Assembly (NCBI GenBank): GCA_050260275.1 | Contig: JBLNBX010000192.1 | Coordinates: 1-8,311, forward strand | Direction of reading: 5' to 3' | Source of the DNA: DATMXS01 sp050260275 | GTDB lineage: Bacteria; Acidobacteriota; Terriglobia; Bryobacterales; Bryobacteraceae | Length of the DNA stretch: 8,311 bases | Shown: positions 1-5,238 of the stretch, piece by piece | Numbering within the stretch: the first letter of the stretch is position 1 | How the letters are laid out: every line of letters begins with the position of its first letter | Program-made: the position numbers and the translations under genes | Notes under the pieces: generated by a model | The model's input: the letters and a program-made list of their open reading frames with translations, nothing else | What the model was told of the DNA's origin: nothing | Databases searched by the model: none

Positions 1-850
1 CGAGCCCCGGCATCGCCATCCCAAGTTCCTCGCTGGCTTCCAGCAGCTTTGCGGGATTGTTGTAGTAGGTCACGGCCTTTACAATGGCCCTCGCGCGCGC
101 CTCTGGGTCCTCCGACTTGAAGATGCCCGAACCCACGAACACCGCCTCCGCGCCGAGCTGCATCACCAGCGCCGCATCGGCCGGCGTCGCGACACCGCCC
201 GCCGAGAAGTTCGGCACCGGCAACTTGCCGTGCTGCGCAACGTACTCCACCAGTTCCAGCGGGGCCTGGAGCTTCTTCGCCTCGGCCACCAGCTCTTCCT
301 TGCCGAGCACCGTCAACTGTTTCATCTCTTTCTGAATGGTGCGCATGTGCCGCACCGCTTCCACGATATTGCCGGAGCCCGCCTCGCCCTTCGTGCGGAT
401 CATGGCCGCACCCTCGGCGATGCGCCGCAGCGCCTCTCCCAGGTTTCGCGCGCCGCAGACGAAAGGCACCTTGAAGGCGCGCTTGTCGACGTGATGCTCT
501 TCGTCGGCCGGTGTGAGCACCTCGCTCTCGTCGATGTAATCGACCTTAAGCGCTTCGAGGATCCGCGCCTCCATGAAGTGGCCGATGCGGCACTTCGCCA
601 TCACCGGGATGCTCACCTTTTCCATGATTTCCCGGATCTTGCGAATTGGCGCCATGCGAGCCACGCCGCCTTCCTTGCGGATATCCGCGGGAACGCGCTC
701 CAGCGCCATCACCGCCGCCGCGCCCGCCTTCTCTGCGATAAGCGCCTGTTCGGCGTTTGTCACGTCCATGATGACCCCGCCCTTCAGCATCTCCGCGAGG
801 CCAACCTTAACCCGAAACGCATCGTCCAAAAACACCGTGGAACCCTCCAT
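1..850 (-). CDS. pdxS: Pyridoxal 5'-phosphate synthase lyase subunit PdxS (3' end missing)
   Basis: PdxS makes PLP from ribose 5-phosphate, glyceraldehyde 3-phosphate and ammonia supplied by the glutaminase PdxT, in a cytosolic 12+12 complex. The minus frame reads unbroken for 283 residues from the ATG at 850. It shows the family signatures GGVIMDV (24-30), ALERVPADIR (49-58), VMAKCRIGH (83-91), DYIDESEVLTPADEE (104-118), RTKGEAGSGNIVEAVRHMR (152-170) and NFSAGGVATPADAA (214-227). Lys86 and Lys154 match the two lysines that carry the sugar intermediates in Bacillus PdxS, and Asp29 matches its catalytic aspartate. The family is about 290-300 residues, so only about ten are lost past the left edge. 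The start follows the regulator's stop by 7 bp with no strong Shine-Dalgarno (SD) sequence, suggesting translational coupling. pdxT would be expected further left but is not in view. Confidence 0.97.
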   Translation of the reverse strand, partial: MEGSTVFLDDAFRVKVGLAEMLKGGVIMDVTNAEQALIAEKAGAAAVMALERVPADIRKEGGVARMAPIRKIREIMEKVSIPVMAKCRIGHFMEARILEALKVDYIDESEVLTPADEEHHVDKRAFKVPFVCGARNLGEALRRIAEGAAMIRTKGEAGSGNIVEAVRHMRTIQKEMKQLTVLGKEELVAEAKKLQAPLELVEYVAQHGKLPVPNFSAGGVATPADAALVMQLGAEAVFVGSGIFKSEDPEARARAIVKAVTYYNNPAKLLEASEELGMAMPGL

Positions 851-857
851 GTCGAGA

Positions 858-2312
858 TCACACCATCGCCGGCGCGGCCGACCGCGGAACGGAGCGCGCC
901 TGCTCTAGTTCTTCTTTAATAACTCTCCCTAAGATACTAATCCCGCGCCTGATATCTTCCGGCTCCAGAGCCGCGAAGCTCAACCTCAAGGCCGCCGCAT
1001 CGTGCCGCTCGACCTCGAAGTACCTGCCGGGGATGTACGCCACGCCTTCCCTGTGCGCCTGCGCCAGCAGCAGGCTGGCGTCAAGCGGCTCTGGCAGCCG
1101 CACCCAGATGTTCATGCCGCCCTCGGGCCGCGTGAACTGGGTTCCGGGTGGCAAGAACTCCTCGCATGCGGCGAGCGCCGTCCGCAACCGCTCCGCGCCC
1201 GCGGCGACTACCCGCTCCAGGTGCGCCGCGAGCCTCCCAGTCTCGGCGAACCGCAGCAGGACTGCCTGCGAAAGCTGATCGGTGTGCAGGTCGGCCAATT
1301 GCTTGGCCTCGGCCAGGCGTGCAATGAGCGGCGCCGGGCCGGCTATCCAGCCTACCCTCAGCCCTGGAAAAGCGATTTTCGAGAAACTGCGCAGCAGAAC
1401 CACCCGGCCGTCCGCATCGAGCTGCTTCAGCGCCGGTAGCGGCCGGCCCGTGTACCGGAGCTCGCCGTAGATGTCGTTCTCTATCACCGCCAGCCCGCGC
1501 GCGCGGGCGATGCGGAGGATCTCCGAGCGCGCATCCAGCGGCAGCGTTCCGCCCGTCGGACTCTGGAAATTGGGAGTTGTCACCAGCAGCCGCGCCTCGG
1601 GCGCAGCTTCGAGCGCGGCAGGAGAAATACCGGCCGAACCCACGGGCAGCGGAGCTAAGTGCGCCCCGGCACGCGCAAACAGGTTCTTCACACCCGGATA
1701 CACCGGATCCTCCACCAGCACCGTCTCTCCCGGCCGCACGAGCGTTCTCTGAATCAGGTCGAGCCCCTGCTGGCAGCCGTTCGTGATGAGGATGTCGTCC
1801 TCATCCGCGAGCAGCCCGCTCCTGTGTTGTTCGGCGATCAGGTACTCGCGCAGCGGCGCATAGCCGTAAGGCGAGCCGAGCTGCAGAATCGACCGCGCCT
1901 CCGGCGACGCGAGCACTTCATCACACGTGCGCCGGAAATCGTCCAGCGGGAACAGCCCGGACGCGGGGCGCGCGGCCGAAAAGCTGATAACTCCTTCCGG
2001 CTCAGGCGGAAGCGCCGCAGCCGCGGGCACCGGCTCGCGCGTCCAATCCAGCGCGGCGGGCCTGTCCGCCGGACCCACGACAAAGCTCCCGCGGCCCACG
2101 TGGCCCCGTACCAGACCCTCGGTTTCCAGCAGCGCGTAGGCCGCCGCGATGGTGGTCCGGTTCAGGCCAAGCATGCCAGCCAAATCGCGCGTGGCTGGAA
2201 TGCGCTCGCCCGGCCGCAGAACTCCTGAAGTGATGGCATCTCTAATGTGCGCATACACTTGCCGGTACAGCGGCACTGGCGAGTCGGGCTCTACCTGAAG
2301 CGGCGGAAACAT
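858..2312 (-). CDS. pdxR: MocR-family (GntR plus aminotransferase-like) regulator, probably PdxR
   Basis: This is a cytosolic transcription factor in which a PLP-binding aminotransferase-fold domain governs a DNA-binding winged helix. Numbering is from the ATG at 2312 (484 residues, normal for the family). Residues 13-77 form the GntR winged helix (PLYRQVYAHIRDAI; PATRDLAGMLGLNRTTIAAAY). Residues 108-470 form a fold-type-I aminotransferase domain with Asn248 in TPNFQSPTG, Asp280 in ENDIYGE, the PLP-anchoring Lys312 in SFSKIAFPGLRVGW, and Arg443 as the carboxylate-binding arginine. The in-frame TTG at 2336 overlaps the promoter -10, so the ATG is preferred; it has no SD. The gene lies 7 bp upstream of pdxS on the same strand, which points to PdxR, the regulator of PLP synthesis. 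Known pdxR genes are often divergent from pdxST. A MocR with another target, such as amino-acid or GABA use, cannot be excluded from the protein alone. Confidence 0.9.
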   Translation of the reverse strand: MFPPLQVEPDSPVPLYRQVYAHIRDAITSGVLRPGERIPATRDLAGMLGLNRTTIAAAYALLETEGLVRGHVGRGSFVVGPADRPAALDWTREPVPAAAALPPEPEGVISFSAARPASGLFPLDDFRRTCDEVLASPEARSILQLGSPYGYAPLREYLIAEQHRSGLLADEDDILITNGCQQGLDLIQRTLVRPGETVLVEDPVYPGVKNLFARAGAHLAPLPVGSAGISPAALEAAPEARLLVTTPNFQSPTGGTLPLDARSEILRIARARGLAVIENDIYGELRYTGRPLPALKQLDADGRVVLLRSFSKIAFPGLRVGWIAGPAPLIARLAEAKQLADLHTDQLSQAVLLRFAETGRLAAHLERVVAAGAERLRTALAACEEFLPPGTQFTRPEGGMNIWVRLPEPLDASLLLAQAHREGVAYIPGRYFEVERHDAAALRLSFAALEPEDIRRGISILGRVIKEELEQARSVPRSAAPAMV

Positions 2313-2326
2313 GCCAATCGACACAA

Positions 2327-2332
2327 AGTATA
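2327..2332 (-). promoter_or_regulatory. -10 element of the pdxR-pdxS promoter (TATACT, extended TGG)
   Basis: Reading the minus strand, TGGTATACT fits an extended -10 (TGnTATAAT) with one mismatch in the hexamer. It ends 14 nt before the ATG at 2312, so the predicted transcript begins only about 7-8 nt upstream of the start codon, leaving no room for an SD. The -35 position at 17-bp spacing (2350-2355) reads GTCCAC, a poor match, consistent with reliance on the extended -10 or on an activator. Confidence 0.55.
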
Positions 2333-2359
2333 CCAAATTGGCTGGCAGTGTGGACCAAA
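2328..2359 (+). promoter_or_regulatory. Probable MocR operator: two direct repeats 22 bp apart
   Basis: GTATACCAAA at 2328-2337 and GTGGACCAAA at 2350-2359 agree at 8 of 10 positions in the same orientation, with a start-to-start distance of 22 bp, about two helical turns. Paired direct half-sites are typical of MocR dimers such as GabR and PdxR, and the ACCA core resembles half-sites reported for that family. One repeat covers the -10 and the other sits on the -35 position of the regulator's promoter, as expected for autorepression. The site lies in the 106-bp divergent gap, so it could also affect the plus-strand gene at 2419, although that gene's own -10-like element is 35 bp further on. 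Assignment to the adjacent regulator is inferred. Confidence 0.6.
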
Positions 2360-2394
2360 CCTAAATCGAGAAGCGCCACGCGAGCCGTTCGGGG

Positions 2395-2400
2395 TAGAAT
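2395..2400 (+). promoter_or_regulatory. Possible -10 element (TAGAAT) for the triple-RidA operon
   Basis: TAGAAT matches the -10 consensus at 5 of 6 positions and ends 18 nt before the ATG at 2419. No -35 resembling TTGACA is visible at 16-18 bp spacing, and there is no SD before the start, so the transcript would have a leader of about 12 nt. This is a tentative call. Confidence 0.35.
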
Positions 2401-2418
2401 CATCTGACACTAACCACT

Positions 2419-3519
2419 ATGCGGCGGCTTGCTTTATTGCTCGCGACGGCAATGATGCTCTTGCCGGCGCAGAAGAACAAGAGAGATGAGGAGCCTCCCA
2501 CTGAGGTTCTCGAACTTCCCGCGGAGCCGCCACTGACCACCAGAGCCGCGACCGCACGGCTGGTTTTCAGGGTCTCCCCGCTCTCGTCAAAGGGTTTGCT
2601 TTCAAGCCAAACGCGCGAAGCCTTGAACTATCTCATGAAGCAGGACCGGACGGGGATCGTCAAGCTCCGCGCGTTCGTCGCCGGCAACGGCGACCTGCGC
2701 CGCGTCCAGACCATCGCCAGCGAGATGTTCACGAGCAAGCGCCGCCCACTGCCCGCGCTCACGGTGGTGCAGGTGGGAGCGCTGCCGGTGCGTGGCGCAC
2801 AGGTGCTGATCGAGTCGGTGGCCGAAGATCCCAAACGCCTGCACAATCCCGATGGACTCGCGTTCATCTCGGGCCAGGTGGCTATGGTGAACCGGCCCTA
2901 CGAGCCCATCCGGCCGTTTGCCGAGAAGTCCCTCATGGACTTGACTGCGGCGTTCGAAGCGGCCGGGGTTACTCCAGATAACGCCTTACGTATCACGTGC
3001 TTAACGAGCTCTAGTGATGGAATAGATTACCTGCGTGAGCGCCTGTTTCGAGACTACCGCAGCGCCGCTATCGCCGTGGTGCAGCAGGCGCGCGAACCCA
3101 CCCGAACGATGGTGTCGTGCGAGGCTGTCGCGCGGCTGGGGAAGCCACCGGAAGGCGGCATAGCTTACGTGAAGCCAGGCGAATCGGGTTTCTCACAGGT
3201 GGCCCTGGTCAATACCCGCGAACTGGTCCTCACGGGCTCGCAGCTTGCGTTTGGCACCCGGGAAGAGGACGCGCGGCTGGCGTTCCAGCGGCTGGGCCGC
3301 GCGCTCGAGCAGGCCGGAACGTCGTATCGCCACATCGTATTTGCAGGCGCTTACCCACTTTCCTGGCCCATTGCGGGACTCATCGCCAAGGTCAGGCCCG
3401 AGTTCTACCCTTCCGGAGGCGCAGCGCCGCCCTCCGGCACCATGGTGGCGTTCGAAGGTTTGCCGTCGTTCGACGCGCCGTTCGCGCTGGAGGCTGTCGC
3501 AGCCGTTCCAGACAGATAA
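2419..3519 (+). CDS. Exported protein with three tandem RidA/YjgF-like units
   Basis: The protein has 366 residues. A signal peptide is likely: Arg2-Arg3, then hydrophobic residues 4-17, then charged KNKRDEE. After a Pro/Glu-rich linker, three stretches follow the RidA pattern of a strand, two helices and a C-terminal LP-x(n)-E-A/S-V-A strand. Unit 1 is about 45-136 (LPALTVVQVGALP...LIESVAE), unit 2 about 146-240 (LAFISGQVA...DYRSAAIAVVQ...CEAVARL), and unit 3 about 258-363 (LVLTGSQLA...GTMVAFEGLP...ALEAVAAV). Classical RidA is a cytosolic homotrimer of about 130-residue subunits that hydrolyses 2-iminoacids made by PLP enzymes, using an arginine at the subunit interface. Here that arginine appears kept only in unit 2 (Arg214); unit 1 has Leu114 and unit 3 Ser339/Gly340. 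One chain may therefore mimic the trimer. Substrate and activity are unknown. The gene leads a probable operon with kdgK and diverges from pdxR-pdxS. Confidence 0.7.
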   Translation: MRRLALLLATAMMLLPAQKNKRDEEPPTEVLELPAEPPLTTRAATARLVFRVSPLSSKGLLSSQTREALNYLMKQDRTGIVKLRAFVAGNGDLRRVQTIASEMFTSKRRPLPALTVVQVGALPVRGAQVLIESVAEDPKRLHNPDGLAFISGQVAMVNRPYEPIRPFAEKSLMDLTAAFEAAGVTPDNALRITCLTSSSDGIDYLRERLFRDYRSAAIAVVQQAREPTRTMVSCEAVARLGKPPEGGIAYVKPGESGFSQVALVNTRELVLTGSQLAFGTREEDARLAFQRLGRALEQAGTSYRHIVFAGAYPLSWPIAGLIAKVRPEFYPSGGAAPPSGTMVAFEGLPSFDAPFALEAVAAVPDR

Positions 3520-3521
3520 AC

Positions 3522-3526
3522 AGGAG
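3522..3526 (+). promoter_or_regulatory. Ribosome binding site AGGAG that fixes the kdgK start
   Basis: AGGAG lies 10 nt before the ATG at 3537 and just after the TAA of the preceding gene. It supports 3537 over upstream in-frame starts, which would overlap that gene extensively. It is the clearest SD-like site among the genes here, in keeping with an internal operon gene that needs its own ribosome loading. Confidence 0.75.
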
Positions 3527-3536
3527 CTTCAAGTTC

Positions 3537-4571
3537 ATGCCCCAAACCGTTGTGACATTTGGAGAAATCATGCTGCGCCTCACGCCGCCCGGATACGAGC
3601 GGTTCCTGCAGTCCCCCCAGCTTCAGGCCACGTTCGGAGGCGGCGAGGCGAACGTCGCGGTATCACTGGCGAACTTCGGAGTGCCAACGCGTTTCGTGAC
3701 GGTGCTGCCGGAGAAGAACCCCATAGCGGACGCCTGCGTAGCCCAGTTGCGGAGCTTCGGGATCGACGTCTCGAAGATAGCCCGCAGCAAAGGGCGGATG
3801 GGGATCTATTTCCTCGAAGCCGGAGCGAACCAGCGGCCTTCGAAGGTGCTATACGACCGCGCGGGCAGCTCCATGGCGCTCGCCGGACCGGGCGCGCTGG
3901 ACTGGAACTCGGTTCTCGAAGGAGCAGGCTGGTTTCACGTGACGGGCATCACGCCGGCGATCAGCCAGAGCGCGGCGGACCTTGCGCTCGAGGCCGTCGC
4001 CGCGGCCGCCTCGCGAGGGATAACTGTTTCGTGTGATTTGAATTACAGGAAAAACTTGTGGCAATACGGCAAGTCCGCCCCGGAGGTCATGACGGAGTTG
4101 ATGAAGCATGTCCACGTGGCGATAGCGAATGAAGACCACTGCGAGGCGATGCTGGGCATTCACACCGACGTGAACGAAAACTCTGACACGCTGGACGTGG
4201 CGAAGTACGAGAGCCTCACGTGGAAGGTTCTGGACGCCTACCCGTGCCTGAGGATGATTGCGATGACGCTGCGTGATTCGAAGAGCGCCTCGCACAACGG
4301 CTGGTCGGCGTGCCTGAACGACCGTGAGGAGTTCCTGGTGAGCCGCCACTACGAAATCACTCACATCGTGGATCGCATAGGCGGCGGGGACGCCTTCGCG
4401 GGCGGGCTCATCTACGGGCTGCTGAACATGGCCAGCCATCAGGACGCGCTCGAGTTCGCGGTGGCTGCCTCCTGCCTGAAGCACTCCGTACCGGGGGACT
4501 TCAACCGGTTCACGGTGGACGAGATACAGGCGCTGGTTAAGGGCGACTGCAGCGGAAGAGTGCAGAGGTAG
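3537..4571 (+). CDS. kdgK: 2-keto-3-deoxygluconate kinase, PfkB family
   Basis: This cytosolic enzyme phosphorylates 2-keto-3-deoxygluconate (KDG) with ATP to 2-keto-3-deoxy-6-phosphogluconate (KDPG), the entry step for pectin and uronate breakdown into the Entner-Doudoroff route. The 344-residue length fits the family. The N-terminal TFGEIMLRLTPPG (7-19) and the ribokinase-type FGGGEANVAVSLANFG (33-48) form the sugar-binding start. DLNYRKNLW (167-175) is typical of KDG kinases. DRIGGGDAFAGG (279-290) is the PfkB C-terminal signature, with Asp285 as catalytic base and the glycine run as anion hole; it differs from the common DTTGAGD form. CLKHSVPGDFN (313-323) completes the nucleotide side. 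The start at 3537 is chosen for its SD and for beginning right at the conserved N-terminus, 17 bp after the previous stop, which implies co-transcription. Another PfkB sugar kinase specificity is possible. No KDPG aldolase gene is in view. Confidence 0.88.
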   Translation: MPQTVVTFGEIMLRLTPPGYERFLQSPQLQATFGGGEANVAVSLANFGVPTRFVTVLPEKNPIADACVAQLRSFGIDVSKIARSKGRMGIYFLEAGANQRPSKVLYDRAGSSMALAGPGALDWNSVLEGAGWFHVTGITPAISQSAADLALEAVAAAASRGITVSCDLNYRKNLWQYGKSAPEVMTELMKHVHVAIANEDHCEAMLGIHTDVNENSDTLDVAKYESLTWKVLDAYPCLRMIAMTLRDSKSASHNGWSACLNDREEFLVSRHYEITHIVDRIGGGDAFAGGLIYGLLNMASHQDALEFAVAASCLKHSVPGDFNRFTVDEIQALVKGDCSGRVQR

Positions 4572-4711
4572 GGCCAGCCGATCGATAGCGCGCCGTCCTT
4601 CATAGGCCCCCTAGTGGAACCCCCGCTCACGGACGGAAGCCGCTGCCCGGCTCGGGGCTTGCCCGGGTCAGAGGACGTCTACTGGCGGGTGTGATGCGCC
4701 CTATCTGGCTC

Positions 4712-4738
4712 GTATCAGGGCACGGCTTTAGCCGTGCC
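4712..4738 (+). repeat. Type A hairpin repeat, copy 1 (intact)
   Basis: A GTATCAGG head runs into a perfect stem-loop, GGCACGGC-TTTA-GCCGTGCC (4719-4738, 8-bp stem, 4-nt loop). This is the least degraded copy and serves as reference for the others. It resembles small palindromic intergenic repeats of the REP kind. Such repeats can be spread by dedicated transposases, but none is encoded here. Confidence 0.85.
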
Positions 4739-4758
4739 AATGCGAGCTCTTAAACCAA

Positions 4759-4806
4759 GGGCTTTAGCCCCTGCTATCGACGTTGTTCATGCAGGGGCTG
4801 AAGCCC
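4759..4806. repeat. Type B long inverted repeat, copy 1
   Basis: The left arm GGGCTTTAGCCCCTGC (4759-4774) pairs with the right arm GCAGGGGCTGAAGCCC (4791-4806) across a 16-nt loop. Fifteen of 16 positions are complementary and the last can form G-U in RNA. Each arm is also a small palindrome (GGGCT/AGCCC), so either one long hairpin or two short ones could form. It lies 20 bp after type A copy 1. Confidence 0.85.
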
Positions 4807-4827
4807 GCAACTATGGCTGTCCTGTTC

Positions 4828-4853
4828 GGCCCGACGAAGTCGGGCCCTGATAC
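4828..4853 (-). repeat. Inverted-orientation relative of type A with a different stem
   Basis: On the minus strand the same GTATCAGG head leads into GGCCCGAC-TTC-GTCGGGCC, a perfect 8-bp stem with a 3-nt loop (4828-4846). The head matches type A while the stem bases differ but still pair, suggesting a sister repeat family. With type A copy 1 it brackets the type B repeat in opposite orientation. Confidence 0.75.
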
Positions 4854-4875
4854 CAGGCTCTTTCATGTGGGAGCC

Positions 4876-4902
4876 GCATCAGACCAGAGCTTCAGCCGTG
4901 CC
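4876..4902 (+). repeat. Type A hairpin repeat, decayed copy 2
   Basis: It aligns without gaps to copy 1 over 27 positions with 21 matches. The head (GCATCAG) and the right half (AGCCGTGCC) are kept, while the left arm has changed so the stem no longer pairs well. It looks like an old, eroded copy. Confidence 0.6.
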
Positions 4903-4904
4903 GG

Positions 4905-4920
4905 CCAAAGCGCTCTTTGG
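4905..4920. repeat. Short inverted repeat CCAAAG-CGCT-CTTTGG
   Basis: A perfect 6-bp stem with a 4-nt loop, immediately after the decayed type A copy. It is unrelated in sequence to the other units. No T-run follows on either strand, so it is not a standard terminator. Function is unknown and it may be fortuitous. Confidence 0.45.
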
Positions 4921-4953
4921 GAATGGCTCTAGTCTGCTCTGCGGGCACCATCC

Positions 4954-4972
4954 GGGCACGGCTTTGCGTGCC
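4954..4972 (+). repeat. Type A hairpin repeat, shortened copy 3
   Basis: GGGCACGGCTTTGCGTGCC keeps the type A sequence up to the loop, then lacks two bases of the right arm relative to copy 1. It still folds, as GGCACG/CGTGCC with a 6-nt loop, extendable by flanking CC and GG with a bulge. The GTATCAG head is not preserved. Confidence 0.6.
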
Positions 4973-5003
4973 GGCAGTAGGAGGCTCCCCTCGTGTCGGG
5001 TTC

Positions 5004-5030
5004 GTATCAGGGCACGGCTCTAACCGTACC
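5004..5030 (+). repeat. Type A hairpin repeat, copy 4 (three substitutions)
   Basis: It is identical to copy 1 at 24 of 27 positions, including the whole GTATCAGG head. All three changes fall in the loop and right arm, giving GGCACGGC-TCTA-ACCGTACC, where two stem pairs become wobble or mismatch. It is followed 22 bp later by a second type B unit, repeating the arrangement at 4712-4806. Confidence 0.75.
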
Positions 5031-5052
5031 GACCGCTGCAGCCTGGAGGTGA

Positions 5053-5095
5053 GGGCTGTAGCCCCTGCCATCGAGTCACTGCAGGGCTGAAGCTC
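5053..5095. repeat. Type B long inverted repeat, copy 2 (decayed)
   Basis: The left arm GGGCTGTAGCCCCTGC (5053-5068) and right arm GCAGGGCTGAAGCTC (5081-5095) match the first type B unit except for one substitution on the left, and one deleted G plus one substitution on the right. The loop is 12 nt instead of 16 but shares the ATCGA start. Together with type A copy 4 it forms a second composite of about 92 bp. Confidence 0.7.
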
Positions 5096-5098
5096 TGT

Positions 5099-5113
5099 GC
5101 GGGCTCAGCCCGC
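5099..5113. repeat. Small hairpin GCGGGC-TCA-GCCCGC
   Basis: A perfect 6-bp GC-only stem directly after the second type B unit. A C-run, not a T-run, follows on the plus strand. It lies about 125 nt past the glpK stop and might mark the end of that transcript, but it lacks the features of a Rho-independent terminator. Confidence 0.5.
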
Positions 5114-5238
5114 CCCCCAACATTGTGTGAGCAGGCTCGTTCAGAGTGCGGACCTCAAGCCTCCAAGGGTTCTGAATGCTGTTTGCTCTCGCTCTACCTG
5201 GCACCGCCTGCCCTCTTGAGCCCCGGGAGGAACGCGGC

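Larger units (their letters stand above)
4572..5238. other. Gene-free gap between convergent kdgK and glpK, filled with hairpin repeats
   Basis: No open frame in these 667 bp has a credible start, SD or recognisable protein pattern. About 4711-5113 is crowded with palindromic units of two kinds, entered separately. The flanks 4572-4710 and 5114-5238 show nothing firm: only weak pairings such as CCGTCC/GGACGG (4593-4598 with 4631-4636) and CCCGG/CCGGG (4646-4650 with 4663-4667). No hairpin is followed by a T-run on either strand, so no standard intrinsic terminator can be named for either gene. The strong stems may still stop or stabilise the ends of the converging transcripts. Confidence 0.8.

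Noticed and set aside
230..919. Open frame of 229 codons on the plus strand opposite pdxS
   Set aside because: It is antisense to the unmistakable PdxS frame. The His/Arg/Ala-rich composition is what GC-rich antisense frames give, with no SD or known pattern.
2313..2336. TTG start for the MocR regulator, eight codons upstream
   Set aside because: The TTG lies upstream of the likely transcription start and overlaps the -10 region and one operator repeat. GntR winged helices normally begin about ten residues into the protein, as they do from the ATG at 2312.
3117..3536. Upstream extension of the kdgK frame by 140 codons
   Set aside because: It overlaps the triple-RidA gene in another frame, has Arg/Gly-rich composition unlike PfkB kinases, and the SD with conserved N-terminus fixes the start at 3537.
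3245..4036. Plus-strand frame of 263 codons spanning the triple-RidA/kdgK junction
   Set aside because: It is an alternative frame of two well-supported genes. Its length reflects the low stop frequency in GC-rich DNA, and its composition is dominated by Arg, Ala and Pro.
4828..4846. Intrinsic terminator for kdgK or glpK
   Set aside because: The stem is strong but no T-run follows on either strand, and the same head-plus-stem recurs as a dispersed repeat, so it is better explained as a repeat unit.
4711..5113. CRISPR array
   Set aside because: The repeats are irregularly spaced, in both orientations, of two different kinds and individually palindromic. There are no uniform spacers and no cas genes.
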